64,000 nucleotides of DNA. It comes from Spiroplasma kunkelii CR2-3x (GTDB lineage Bacteria; Bacillota_I; Bacilli_A; Mycoplasmatales; Mycoplasmataceae). The DNA lies in contig NZ_CP010899.1 of NCBI RefSeq assembly GCF_001274875.1, forward strand, positions 62,001 to 126,000. Direction: 5' to 3'. The position numbers and the translations under genes are program-made. Positions 8,010-17,660 of the stretch are shown one piece after another. The notes below the pieces were generated by a model. It made no database searches. It had not been told where the DNA came from and was given only the letters and a program-made list of their open reading frames with translations. Each line of letters opens with the position of its first letter. The stretch's first letter is position 1.

Positions 8010-10973
8010 ATGTGAAATCTTGCAAAAGAGGCTATGCGAGGGTTTACAAAAAAAATAACTCAATTTATTGGGTTAATTTTGTTTATTATTGGTGCAGTTT
8101 TAACCTTTACAACTCTTTTTTCAACTGTTTTTCAAGTTAAAAATGGCTTAAATGATATTAAGAAAAATAGTTTTCATTATCAATATGAAATTCGAGTAGA
8201 TAGTTTAAATATTGATAATAATGTGTAAAAATGAAACAAAAAATATTGAAAATAATCGTACTTTTTTAGCTCAGTTTTATGATGAGTCAAAAATTGATGC
8301 TGAGCATTTAACATTTAATAATATTCGTGCTGATGTTTTAGGGTTAAATTTTGATTTAATTAATTCTGAAATTTGTAAATGAACAAAAGAACCATCATAC
8401 TTAAACCCAGAAATGGGGACAGATTCTTTTACTGCATTAGTTAAAAATTTTAATAAAAATCTTACTGCTGCTTTTTAAGTTATATTATTCATAATCCAGA
8501 TGAAAGTCGTTTAAATGATTTAATTAATGGTGACAAAGCTGGCTTAGAACTTAGTTTTAATGTTGGTTATCAATTTAATGTAAATAATTTAGCAAAAGAT
8601 AAGCAATATTTTAATGCTACTGCTGTTAACAAAAATAAAAATTTATTATATAACGGTGATGGTTGACGAGGTAATAATATTTTTTTTACTCCGTTTAATC
8701 GTCTTTTTGAAGTAATAAAATTAGAACATATTAGTGATTTAACATAAAATAAGATTATTTTAAATAAACAATATGCTGATTATAATCATTTAAAACTTGG
8801 TGGACACTTTAATTTAGGAAATAGTCAAAATTTACAATTTAATATTATTGGATATGTGGCAAAGTTAAGTAATATTTATCATGATTTAGTAAGTCTATCG
8901 ACTCTTGCTACTGGTCATAAAATTATTAATTTAAAAAATGGTTCAGTATTATTTATGAATGTTATTAATTTTAATGCTATCAAGCAAAATTTTTCAAATG
9001 GAACTGAAAAAATTACTAGTTTTATTAATGTTAATGGTAATTTAACTGAACCACAAAAAATAACTTTATTAAGAAAAGTTTTAAGCAATTATTTTGTAGC
9101 GCCTGATAATGCAATTGTCGCTTTTGAAGCATCATTACCGGTACAAGTTGTGATGTTAACAAATACTGGTTTTATTATTAATACTTCAATTGTTGTTGCT
9201 TGTTAAATTATTATTTTATTTATTATTGCTTTTTTCATTAAAAAAGATATTACTAATGCAAAACGACAATTTGTAGTCTTAAAATCATTAGGATATCATC
9301 GCTTTGAATTATCATTTATTTTTACTTTTAACATTATTTTTACAACTTTAATTGGTTATTTATTATGATGAGCTTTAAGTATTCCTCTGCAAATGTATTT
9401 TACTGGTTCAAATTTATATTCAATAGTATTACCATTATCATCATTTTATTTTAATCCACTAATTTTTGTTTCAGCGACAATTTTTATTCCACTATATTTA
9501 TTTAGGATGTCTTTCTTAATATCATTTATTCTTTTAAGTTGGACAGCTTTGGATTTAATTTATGATTTAAAAGGTTCTAATTTAATTTTTCGTACTAAAA
9601 AACGAAAAAAAGGTCGTAAATATGCTCATTTTGAATGAACATTAAATGTTCATTTATCATTTACCTTTGCACTAAAATCTTTAGGAAAATAAATTATGGT
9701 ATTAATTGTTTTAGTTTTTTCGTCCTTTTTGTTAATTTTCCAGTTGGATGCAGGAGTAATGGCGCAAGGAATTGTTAAAGATTTTTTCCGTTATTTTAAG
9801 AATGATATTAAATCATATTTAATTGCTAGTTATGGTCAATACCCAAAATATTTATTTAGGAGCATATATGGTTTATGATAAAAATTATGATTTCCCATAT
9901 GTTTTCTTATCAGCAGGTTGAAGTCCAGATGATACTAAAAATTCAAAAAATCAAGTTTCACAATTAAATTTTGTTGGGTTAACAAGTGATGAAACAGAGT
10001 GTAATCAATTATTGAATTATCGTTCTAAGACGACACCAAGTGATATTGCCCAAAAAGAAGTCTTTGGATATAAAATTAGTTCAGGACCCTACTGGTAATG
10101 ACCCAAATGTTTCAATTAATGAACCAATACCAGTTCTTTTAGCAAAACGGGTTTATCAATCGATGAATTTAGTTTCTGAGGATATTTTTAAATTAAATGT
10201 TCAAATTACAAATGCTATTGGGTATGTTCCGGTTGCTTTTAAAATGATTGGTTCAAATGATGCTGATATTAGTTCGGGGAATATTTATATGAATCAAGAT
10301 TTATTAGTTATGGTTATGAACCAATGAGTTAATTTAACTAAAAAAGGAGAACAATTTTTACCAAATTTTTATAATGTTGTTGTATCACTAGATAGTCCAT
10401 TGGGAGTAACCTTGCAGCCTTATTATATTATTTCGTCATTTTCATCAAACGATAATTATGATTTTACAATGTTTGATAATAAAAAACCGAATCTTAAAAA
10501 TCCATTAGACTTAATAACAAATTTAAAATTATTAAATGGCCTTAACAAAATATGACAATTTGATACTTTACAAGAAAATTATTCACAAGAAATGCGAACT
10601 GTCCGGGATGTTCTTAATATTTTAGAAGGATTAACAATTGTCATTGTTGCTTTAATTTTATCAGTCTTAATTGCTATGGTGCTTGATTAAAATTGCCGTA
10701 CAATCTTAACTTTAAAAGTCCTTGGATATCCAACATGAAAAATTATTGCAATTGTTTTAGGTTATGTTTTAAATTATGTTATTACCCAATTATTATGGAA
10801 TGTCATTGCTCATATTGTTTTTAAAAGTACCGGAATGTTATTAATTCCTTCCTTTTCATCTTATGTTGTTTCAATAGCAACATTAGCAATTCGTTTTTAT
10901 TTTAATTTCATTAATTGGAGTAGATATTTGAAAAATTAAAAAGAATAATTTAATAAATATTACAATGGAATAA
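8010..10973 (+). pseudogene. FtsX/MacB-type ABC transporter permease, heavily mutated
   Basis: The ATG at 8010 (MWNLAKEAMRGFTKK) begins a first membrane segment (FIGLILFIIGAVLTFTTLF). A long extracytoplasmic region follows, then an FtsX core near 9200-9600 (hydrophobic spans and KRQFVVLKSLGYHRFELSF), and a second such core near 10640-10970 (TLKVLGYPTWKIIAIVLGYV). The frame is broken by many TAA/TAG codons (for example at 8226, 8477 and 10688) and by frameshifts. Two FtsX units around a large soluble domain is the layout of mollicute lipoprotein or macrolide-type exporters. No ATPase partner gene is nearby. The gene probably decayed after virus insertion upstream removed its promoter. Confidence 0.75.
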
Positions 10974-11004
10974 AAAAATGTTATTTAATTAAATAACATT
11001 TTTT
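10971..11004 (+). terminator. terminator after the permease pseudogene
   Basis: Near-perfect palindrome with arms AAAAAATGTTATTTAA and TTAAATAACATTTTTT, beginning at the TAA of the pseudogene. It can work in both directions. Confidence 0.75.
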
Positions 11005-11114
11005 AAATTTATTAATTTCTTATTATTTTTTTGTTAAACTAAATATTTAGATATTGTGTTAGCCTAATTTATGATAAATAAAATTAATTGTTAGGAAAGT
11101 GGGAAAAATTAACA

Positions 11115-12243
11115 ATGAAAAAGATATGTACTTTCTGCATTATTGCAAGTTCTATTTTTACTCAAAATCTAACCTTTAATAAAGTTCCTAATCATATTCG
11201 TAATACTCCATTTAGTTTTAATGAAAAACAATATATTCAAACAAGAATTGAAGGACTTGACAATATTTCTCGTAATGCAATTAAAATTTCTAATAATATA
11301 GTTTATTTTTAAACTTCACGGGGAATTTATTTTTTGCTTAATGATACAACAAAAGCAAAAAAAAATAATGGAATTGATGATAATGTTATTGCTTTAACAG
11401 TTGATTAAAAAAATAATATTTATTATGTAAACGAAGATCATCAAGTATATATTTATGATGGTAATAATGGAACAATTGTTAAAATTGAGGGTTTAAATGA
11501 TTAATTAGTTGATAATAATATTACTGTTCTTGCATTAGACAGTAATGATACTTTGTATTTAGAGGCTTTTGCTGGAATTTATTATTTATTATCAGGTTCA
11601 ACTAGACTTGAAAAATTTATTTATGATAACAATAGTGATAATAAAGTTGCTAGAAAAGTTTTTGCTTTAGTGATTGACCACAACGATAATTTATATTTTA
11701 CTACTGATGAAGCTATTTTTTTTCAATTCAAAAATTAAATAATGAATATAGTTTAGCTGAGGAAAATAAACTTAATGAATTAATTTATGCGTTTGCTGTT
11801 GATAAATAAAATAACATTTATTTTGGTAATTATGTGTATTCAAGTATTGAAAAAGAATTAAGAGAGATTGGTTTATTTGATAAAACAGCGTTATCTATTA
11901 CTGTTTACAAAAATAATAATGTTTATTATTCAACAATACTTGCTGGAGTGTTTTTTTAAAAAATAAAACAAAACAGGTTGGAAAAACTAATATTTTTGGA
12001 ACTTTTGTCCATACAATTACTATTGACGAAAATGATAATATTTTTATTAATAATAATGAAGGTCCTTTTATTTTTCAAGTTTACGAAGAACTTGTTGTTT
12101 CACCTGCAGTAAAACAAAAATACACTTTGGTTGTTGAAATTTTAGGATATGTTTTTTTATTTTTTTTTGGTGTAGTTGGGATATATTGTTTGAGTACATG
12201 ACTGTGGAATAAATATTGGTATAAGAAAATAAGCCGAAAGTAA
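11115..12243 (+). pseudogene. exported beta-propeller (sensor-type repeat) protein, decayed
   Basis: Starts with a signal-like segment (MKKICTFCIIASSIF). It continues as repeats of about 40-50 residues with the pattern ...VxALxxDxxNNxYF/Y..., the spacing seen in the propeller of bacterial ligand-binding sensor proteins (for example NNIYYVNEDHQVYIYDG, VIDHNDNLYFTTDEAIFF, ITIDENDNIFINNNEG). A membrane segment (YVFLFFFGVVGIYCL) and a basic tail end the reading. At least six stops interrupt it (near 11310, 11406, 11502, 11736, 11806 and 11957), with small frameshifts. An outward-facing membrane-anchored propeller is the inferred original form; the ligand is unknown. Confidence 0.65.
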
Positions 12244-12282
12244 AACAAGATTAATAAAATTTTTTAAAATAACGTTTTTTAT

Positions 12283-12311
12283 TTGACTTTTAACAAAAAT
12301 TATAATATTAT
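12283..12311 (+). promoter_or_regulatory. promoter of rplJ-rplL
   Basis: TTGACT (12283-12288), 17-base spacer, TATTAT (12306-12311). It stands about 200 bases before rplJ and leaves room for the long leader. Confidence 0.7.
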
Positions 12312-12317
12312 GTTAAT

Positions 12318-12482
12318 CGGTATTGTACCATAGTCATCAAAATACCATAGACAGCAACGGATTTTATTAAATCTTAATTATGTTGCCGAGGCATTATTGA
12401 GATATAGAACAATGACATGTTTTTATATTATTTAAATAATGTTTTAGGCAATTAATCCACTTGGTTAATTGCCCTTGCTTTT
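12318..12482 (+). promoter_or_regulatory. L10-type ribosomal leader with terminal hairpin
   Basis: The untranslated stretch before rplJ carries CATAGACAGCAACGG and later ATGTTGCCGAGGC, the two halves of the helix that L10(L12)4 binds in Firmicutes rplJ leaders. It ends in a hairpin AGGCAATTAA/TTAATTGCC followed by CTTGCTTTT, 24 bases before the gene, which can act as an attenuator. By family knowledge, excess L10-L12 complex would lower expression of its own operon. Confidence 0.75.
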
Positions 12483-12506
12483 AAAATTATTATAGGGAGG
12501 CGAAGA

Positions 12507-12998
12507 ATGAATCCAGCAATGAAAATTAAAACAGCAGTTGTTAATGAAATTATTAATAACTTTAAAAATTCTAATTCAGCAGTTATTGTTGAATATCAAA
12601 AATTAACGGTTGCTGAATTTACAGAACTAAGAAGAATGCTTACAAAACAAGATGTAAACATTAAAGTATATAAAAATAACTTAGTAAGTTTGGCTGCTAA
12701 AGAGGCAGGATTTGCTGAATTAGACCAATTTTTAACAGGTCCTAATGCTTTTGTGTTTGGTACAGGTGAACAGATGACTGCCGCAAAAACTTTAGCAAAA
12801 TTTGCAAAAATACATCCAGCAATAAAATTAAAAGCTGGAATTTATGAGGGTAAAGTTTTAGATACAAAAGCAATTGTTGAAATTGCAGCATTACCAACAA
12901 AAGATGAATTATTATCAATGTTTGGAGCAAGTTTACTATACCCATTACGTATGTTTGCAATAGCAGTTAAAGAAATTGCTAAAACAAAAACTGAATAA
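12507..12998 (+). CDS. rplJ: 50S ribosomal protein L10
   Basis: 163 aa, the anchor of the L7/L12 stalk on 23S rRNA. The N-terminal domain (SNSAVIVEYQKLTVAEFTEL) and the conserved RMLTKQDVNIKVYKNNLV segment are clear; the C-terminal helix binds L12 dimers. The RBS GGGAGGCGAAG precedes the ATG by six bases. It is the first gene of the rplJ-rplL operon behind an autoregulatory leader. Confidence 0.95.
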   Translation: MNPAMKIKTAVVNEIINNFKNSNSAVIVEYQKLTVAEFTELRRMLTKQDVNIKVYKNNLVSLAAKEAGFAELDQFLTGPNAFVFGTGEQMTAAKTLAKFAKIHPAIKLKAGIYEGKVLDTKAIVEIAALPTKDELLSMFGASLLYPLRMFAIAVKEIAKTKTE

Positions 12999-13053
12999 TT
13001 AGTTATGTTATTCAAAGATTTTATATAAAAATCTTAATGAGGAGGAAAATATT

Positions 13054-13419
13054 ATGGCATTATCAAAAGATGATATTATTAAAGCATTAGAAGAAATGAA
13101 ATTATCGGAATTAAATGAATTAGCAAAAGCAATTGAAGATCATTTTGGTGTTGTAGCTGCAGCTGCAGTTGCTGCTGTTCCCGCAGAAGCAGGAGCAGCA
13201 GCTGGTCCTTCAGAGGTTAATATTGTGTTAACAGATACAGGACCAAGTAAAGTTGCAATTATTAAATTAGTTAAAGAAATTACTGGAAAAGAATTAATGG
13301 CAGCAAAAGCAATTGTTGATAAATTACCAGCAGTAATTAAAGAAAAAGTAAGAATAGAAGAAGCAGAAGAAATTAAAGGACAATTAGTAACTGCTGGAGC
13401 TTCAGTTGACCTTAAATAA
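13054..13419 (+). CDS. rplL: 50S ribosomal protein L7/L12
   Basis: 121 aa, the flexible stalk protein that recruits elongation factors. An N-terminal dimer domain (IIKALEEMKLSELNEL), an alanine-rich hinge (VVAAAAVAAVPAEAGAAAGP) and the C-terminal factor-binding domain (SKVAIIKLVKEITGKELMAA) follow in the usual order. It lies 55 bases behind rplJ with its own strong RBS (GAGGAGG), which suits its multi-copy need relative to L10. Confidence 0.96.
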   Translation: MALSKDDIIKALEEMKLSELNELAKAIEDHFGVVAAAAVAAVPAEAGAAAGPSEVNIVLTDTGPSKVAIIKLVKEITGKELMAAKAIVDKLPAVIKEKVRIEEAEEIKGQLVTAGASVDLK

Positions 13420-13425
13420 TTTAAT

Positions 13426-13511
13426 TTTTGGCATTCTGTATGATGAAGCGGAAAAAAGCAACTCTTGTTGAAGGGTTGCTTTTTTCCGCTTCATCATACA
13501 GAATGCCAAAA
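13426..13511 (+). terminator. very long hairpin terminator of rplJ-rplL
   Basis: An inverted repeat of about 41 bp per arm with a 4-base loop: arms run 13426-13466 and 13471-13511, broken only by one G-U pair. The inner part GGAAAAAAGCAAC / GTTGCTTTTTTCC looks like an ordinary terminator; the outer part (TTTTGGCATTC...) extends it. The virus segment begins immediately at its outer edge. Confidence 0.8.
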
Positions 13512-13624
13512 CTTTAATAGTAAATATAATAAGTTAATTTTTCTATTTAATAAATTCATTTTTTACATCAAATCACATATAAAACTAGTGTGCCACAGTT
13601 AAAATATATGATAAATAATAAATA

Positions 13625-13874
13625 CTAAAATCCTTTAACCATAACATGGAAAAAGTTTAATACTTTAATAATCAAAAAAATTGCAAACGGAATTAAAATA
13701 ATTCACGCATCACCTAAAAAAACCATTATCTCAGGTAAAATATTTGTTATACCTTCTTTAACTTTTTCATAATGCACTAGTTAAACCAGTTCAAATACCA
13801 GTCATACCCTCAGACATAGTTTTAGGTGTATTTGCTAAAAAATTAACTGCTGTTGTTAAATACATATCTAACAT
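13625..13874 (-). pseudogene. plectrovirus coat-like protein, frameshifted (copy B)
   Basis: Nearly the same 250 bases as 6602-6851, in inverted orientation, starting MLDMYLTTAVNFLANTPK. It has the same extra A in the run after the Trp codon, so it is out of frame at the same place. Sharing the defect means the two copies descend from one already broken copy. Confidence 0.7.
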
Positions 13875-13880
13875 TATTTT

Positions 13881-14018
13881 TTATCCTCCTTTCTTTCAAT
13901 TTCTTTTTTCTTTTTTTCCTTGAATTTGTTTATTTTTTTGAGAAATTGATAAACCAATTCAAGCAAAAACCCCTAATATAATAACAACACTAAATATTGT
14001 CGTTAATTAAGTTGGCAT
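13881..14018 (-). pseudogene. small plectrovirus membrane protein (copy B)
   Basis: Same gene as 6457-6546 but the fourth codon is TAA instead of TGA-Trp, so it stops after MPT. The rest of the frame (LTTIFSVVIILGVFAWIGL and a basic tail) remains open until just before the coat-like gene. Confidence 0.6.
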
Positions 14019-14087
14019 ATTACATCTCCTCTCTAAAAATATCGTGTCACGCTTTGCGTGTTCGCTACGCTCAAAATAAACAATATT

Positions 14088-14127
14088 GAATAAATTACCG
14101 CTAATAAATTACTCGGATAATTTATTC
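14088..14127 (-). repeat. virus intergenic hairpin (copy B)
   Basis: Arms GAATAAATTACCG and CGGATAATTTATTC face each other, with GC-rich short repeats beside them (CGCTTTGCG, TTCGCTACGCTC at 14049-14072). It is equivalent to 6330-6370 and 51986-52027. Confidence 0.55.
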
Positions 14128-14235
14128 ATTTTCTTTTACATTATTAATTACTATTTTATTTACAGTATTAATAACAATATTTTTTCGATATTTAATTACT
14201 AAGGACCGCAAAATAAAATAATGTTTCTTTTCAAT
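14122..14235 (-). pseudogene. 36-aa plectrovirus-type protein (copy B)
   Basis: In-frame relative of 6216-6326 (shared core KKHYFILRSLVIKY and VINTVNKI). The ATG is replaced by ATT and the C-terminal third has diverged. The RBS AAAGGAG is still present at 14247-14253. Confidence 0.45.
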
Positions 14236-14316
14236 AAAAAACAACTCCTTTCAAAGTTGATTTGTTGTACTTCGATTACAAAATGCATAATTAGTATTTT
14301 TTACTTTAATAGAAGT

Positions 14317-15464
14317 TTATAATTCTGCTGTTTTTGGGGTATCAGCAGCCATTGTTATTTGACCTAAATTAGGTACTGTAATAACTGTTGATAAAGCGAG
14401 TTTACCAATAATATAGTCAATCGGAACTCGATAAGTTTTATTTAAATTATTAATTGCTTGCGTAATTTATGATTGAGTTGGTTGTCTTTCTAAAATAATT
14501 TTACATGTTTTTGGATATAAAATTGTTGGTGTTGCATATTGAACTTTACCAATTCACTTAGGGTTATCAGTATCATTATCTAAAACTTGTTAAATAGTAT
14601 CCATATTAATTGGATATGCTCAAACTTACTTATTAATAATTAAAACATTTACATTAGTAAAATCATAACCTTTATCACGATTAACTTGTCCTTTTGTATA
14701 TGTTTTTTCTAAATGAAAACTTTTATATACTGGGATACCCATTGCTTTATTTTCATATAATTGACCATTTACCATTGCTTTTAATTGAGCTTGTGAACAA
14801 ATTACTTTTAAATAAGCAGGTGTTAATCATAAATATCCTCTTCGTCCTAAAACCATAAACATTTTATCATTTGGTAAACCAAAATATAAATTACTAATTT
14901 GATTTGTTAATTCAATCAATGTTTAATTTAATGTAAAAAAAGCACAATTAGCACCATCAGCATTATCTGCTGTATAACTACGAAATGGAATTACTTCATA
15001 TTGACCATCTGCTAAACAATAATCATAAATAGCCTGAATTAATTCACATTCTAAATTAACAAATTTATTTTGTACAACACTAGAAATAGCATCAGCAATA
15101 ACACCATTTTTAATATTTTTGTTCTATTAATGCTAAGTAAAATGCTTCATTCATTAATTTTAAATTAAATCTTTTATCAATAGGAACTGGAATTCTTGTT
15201 AATTCCATAGTTTGAGTTGTTCCACCATTTGGTAATGAATAATCATTTTGTCATACCACACGATGAGTTAAATTATATAATGCTTGTCCTGCATTTGGTA
15301 ATCAAGCAACTTCTTCAGCAGTTGCTGTTGCATACTGCATAATACTTGCATATTCATTATATAAAGGCTACGCAATAAAGCATTAAGCATATCAACATCG
15401 CTTTTTGATTTGTTGTATTACCTTTTAATGTAAAAGGTACTTGTGGCAAATTAATTGTTGCCAT
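14317..15464 (-). pseudogene. phage major-capsid-like protein, decayed
   Basis: The frame begins MATINLPQVPFTLKGNTTNQ with the RBS AAGGGAG and reads for about 380 codons. It is interrupted by two frameshifts (near 15365 and 15125) and by TAA codons near 14935, 14627, 14590 and 14470. Segments such as LPNDKMFMVLGRRGYLWLT, MGIPVYKSFHLEKTY and VNVLIINxxVWAYPINMDTI have the look of the core and C-terminal part of HK97-fold capsid proteins of tailed phages. The assignment is by pattern, without a search. It differs in type from the filamentous virus genes next to it. A short tail of a further gene on the same strand (TPDEIKKLTDFTLKNLR, stop near 15488) lies just upstream. Confidence 0.5.
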
Positions 15465-15692
15465 AATATTTCACTCCCTTATTATCTAAGGTTTTTAAGT
15501 GTAAAATCAGTTAATTTTTTAATTTCATCAGGTGTATATTAGCAATGAAATATATTAACTTATAGTATTTATTATTACAAATTATATTGTATTAGCAAAA
15601 TAATATGATATTATTACCTTAGTTAAATAAAAAAAAATAAACAGACATTATTCTTATTAGTAATTGTATATCAATAAATAATAATTTCAAGT

Positions 15693-15716
15693 AAGAGATA
15701 TTAAATCTCTTTTTTA
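15693..15716 (+). terminator. small hairpin with T-run
   Basis: AAGAGAT / ATCTCTT with a 5-base loop followed by TTTTT on the plus strand. It lies between the capsid-like remnant and the candidate RNA, and could end transcripts coming from the left. Confidence 0.5.
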
Positions 15717-15719
15717 TAT

Positions 15720-15840
15720 TTACTTTTTATTAAACAGCGGAACAGGAAAGACTAGAGCTCTCACATAGGTTTCCCGACCTAACATCTTAGCAGAATATTC
15801 TCTTGTCCATTTTGAGTACTGTCCCATATTTAAATACTTA
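15720..15840 (-). other. less AT-rich island: candidate structured RNA or 35-aa ORF
   Basis: About 100 bases stand out by composition. On the minus strand TATAAT (15846-15851) precedes a possible transcript start. The segment can fold: outer arms GGACAAGA and TCCTGTTCC (one bulge), and an inner hairpin TAGGT/ACCTA around 15763-15778. The same strand also has a 35-codon ORF (15827 to 15720, MGQYSKWTREYSAKMLGRE...), which uses TGG and G/C-rich codons unlike its neighbours and has no clear RBS. I could not match it to SRP RNA, RNase P RNA, a tRNA or a known riboswitch. Confidence 0.35.
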
Positions 15841-16040
15841 ATTTTATTATAACACTTTTATATTGTTTGTTTAGTAATTATATATAAAAAGTATTATATT
15901 ACTAAAATAATAGTGTAAAATAAAGTTAACAGTTTATACTTTTAACAAAAAAGTAATTTACGGTTTTTTCTTTCCGCCTTAAAAAAGATTTATGCTGAAT
16001 TGTTATTCGAACAAGAATAAAAAAAGAGAGGTTTATAAAA

Positions 16041-16519
16041 ATGGCAATTACAAAATAACAATTAATTTAACAAGGTTTAAATGAAGAAATCGCAGATAAT
16101 ATTTTAAATGAATTTCATAATGAAACAAAACAAATTATTTAGGGAATACAAAAAAGAAAAGATACTATTTCAAAAGAAGACTATTTAAAAGTTGCTAATG
16201 AATTATATGAATCAAAAGCATTTAAAGATGTTCAATCTACTAAAATTGAAGATATTAAAACTAATTTAGAAAAAGTTAGTGGTAATTATTTAACTGAAAA
16301 ATGCAAACTTTAAAAGAATTAAAACCTGATTTGTTTGTACAAGAGCAACCATCAGTTTCACCAACTAATTTTATTAAAGATATGATTGAAAAATCTACTG
16401 AAAATAAAAATGATGAAATTGAAACTATTAAAGAAAAAGGTGCATATACCCCCTTAAAACAAGTAATTAAGGTATTTACAATTACTTATATTTTATTGTA
16501 TAATTTAATTAATAAATAA
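16041..16519 (+). pseudogene. phage scaffold-like protein, decayed
   Basis: ATG with the RBS AGAGAGG. It reads MAITK, stop, QLI, stop, QGLNEEIADNILNEFHNET, then a TAG and a helical charged stretch (KDTISKEDYLKVANELYES). Near 16300 it shifts to the frame containing LKELKPDLFVQEQPSVSPTN and ends at 16519. A helical acidic protein starting with a MAITKxQLxxQGL motif resembles phage capsid scaffold proteins, by pattern only. In a working phage it would lie directly upstream of the capsid gene on the same strand; here the capsid-like gene is on the other strand, so the prophage is rearranged. Confidence 0.45.
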
Positions 16520-16534
16520 AAAGGGAGAATACAA

Positions 16535-16744
16535 ATGAATAATTTAAATAAACGTGTAATTGTTTTTATGGTCTTTGGTTTTTTAACTTTACCAATTTTA
16601 ATAGGCATTCCATTATTAATTTACGGTATTATTTTATTTAGTCAAAAAAATGAAATATAAAAGATATAACTAAAAAAATCTGAATTTACACAGTAATTAT
16701 TTTTTTTAATTATTGGAATTTTCTTTGGAATATTATATAAATAA
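16535..16744 (+). pseudogene. small two-span membrane protein, decayed
   Basis: MNNLNKRVIVFMVFGFLTLP then a hydrophobic stretch and a stop after 41 codons. The frame continues past two more stops into a second membrane span (FFLIIGIFFGILYK). The RBS AAAGGGAG is strong. It lies between the scaffold-like remnant and the lipoprotein. Two spans and small size would fit a holin, but nothing specific supports that. Confidence 0.4.
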
Positions 16745-16768
16745 TTAATAAAATAAGGAGACATACAT

Positions 16769-17284
16769 ATGAAAAGATTATTGACTTTATTTGGTGCAAT
16801 TACATTAGTAGGTACAAGTACAACAAGTTTAGTTGCTTGTAATACACCACAAGAATATACAAAGAAAGAATTAACAAAACTAAAAGCAGAAAACAAAATA
16901 AATATAATAGATGAAACTATTAAATATAACTTAGAATGAATAGCACCACAAGAAAAACCATTTAATAATGTTGATAATAAATATTATTTTGTTGTTTGGC
17001 GTGGTGATAAAAATGATAATTTAAGATTAATTAAATTTAAAAATTATGATTTACAACACAATAAAATTTTAGATAAACATAATGAATGTGTACTTGTATT
17101 AGAATTTTTATCATCACATTATACAGATTTATTTATTCAAGAAAATAAATTTCCAAATCGCCGTTGATATTGAAAAAATGATAATGGTACATATATAAAA
17201 TCAATTTATCGTTGAAATTTAGATACACAAGATCCTGAATTAATTTTAGATGAAAATGGTAATATAAAAGTTAACGGAGAATAG
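16769..17284 (+). CDS. lipoprotein, prophage-associated, function unknown
   Basis: Intact ORF of 171 aa among pseudogenes. The signal peptide MKRLLTLFGAITLVGTSTT is followed by the lipobox SLVAC, so the mature protein would be lipid-anchored at Cys24 outside the membrane. The rest is soluble, rich in aromatic and charged residues (YYFVVWRGDKNDNLRLIKF, RRWYWKNDNGTYIKS), with five or more TGA/TGG Trp codons, and ends DENGNIKVNGE. RBS AAGGAG. I do not recognise a domain. Survival of this gene while all neighbours carry stops suggests it is still useful or recently acquired. Confidence 0.7.
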
Positions 17285-17313
17285 AAAAAGATATTTTACA
17301 TCTCTTTTTATTT

Positions 17314-17660
17314 TTATCTTGGTTTTATTGAAATTTTAACTGGACTATCTCCTTTATTTCTAATACCTAAAACATTTGGGTTAGAAATATCTAATATAAT
17401 ATCTTTATCATTGCCTATATAACCTCCATCAGAAAATCCAAATAATATTCCTAATTGTGCAAATATTACTTTTTAAAATCTAATTTTTAATTTTATATTA
17501 TTAGTATAATATGCTTGTGATATGCTTGTGAATATGTTTCTTTAACTTTTCATAATGCACTAGATAAACCAGTTCAAGTACCACTCATACTATCAGACAT
17601 AGTTTTAGGTGTAGGTGATGTTAAAAAATTAACTGCTGTTGTTAAATACATACCTAACAT
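17314..17660 (-). pseudogene. chimera: coat-like start joined to an unrelated phage fragment (copy C)
   Basis: Starts MLGMYLTTAVNFLTSPTPKT with the RBS AAGGAGG and follows the coat-like gene to SSALWKVKE, then departs into TYSQAYHKHIILII and a stop. Further downstream a separate readable piece (FAQLGILFGFSDGGYIGNDK ... SPVKISIKPR) belongs to some other gene. Unlike copies A and B, the A-run here has the length that keeps the coat frame open. Confidence 0.5.

Noticed and set aside
8010-12243. TAA or TAG as additional sense codons in the accessory region
   Set aside because: All intact genes end at TAA or TAG, and the interrupted frames also contain frameshifts. Ordinary decay explains them.
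13426-13511. Terminal inverted repeats of an insertion sequence
   Set aside because: The two arms face each other across 4 bases with nothing between, so they form a hairpin terminator, not IS ends.
15720-15840. SRP RNA or RNase P RNA in the GC-richer island
   Set aside because: The conserved GGAA loop with its AGCAGC partner and the RNase P core sequences are not present.
16642-16896. Minus-strand 84-codon ORF
   Set aside because: It overlaps the intact lipoprotein start on the plus strand and has no RBS.
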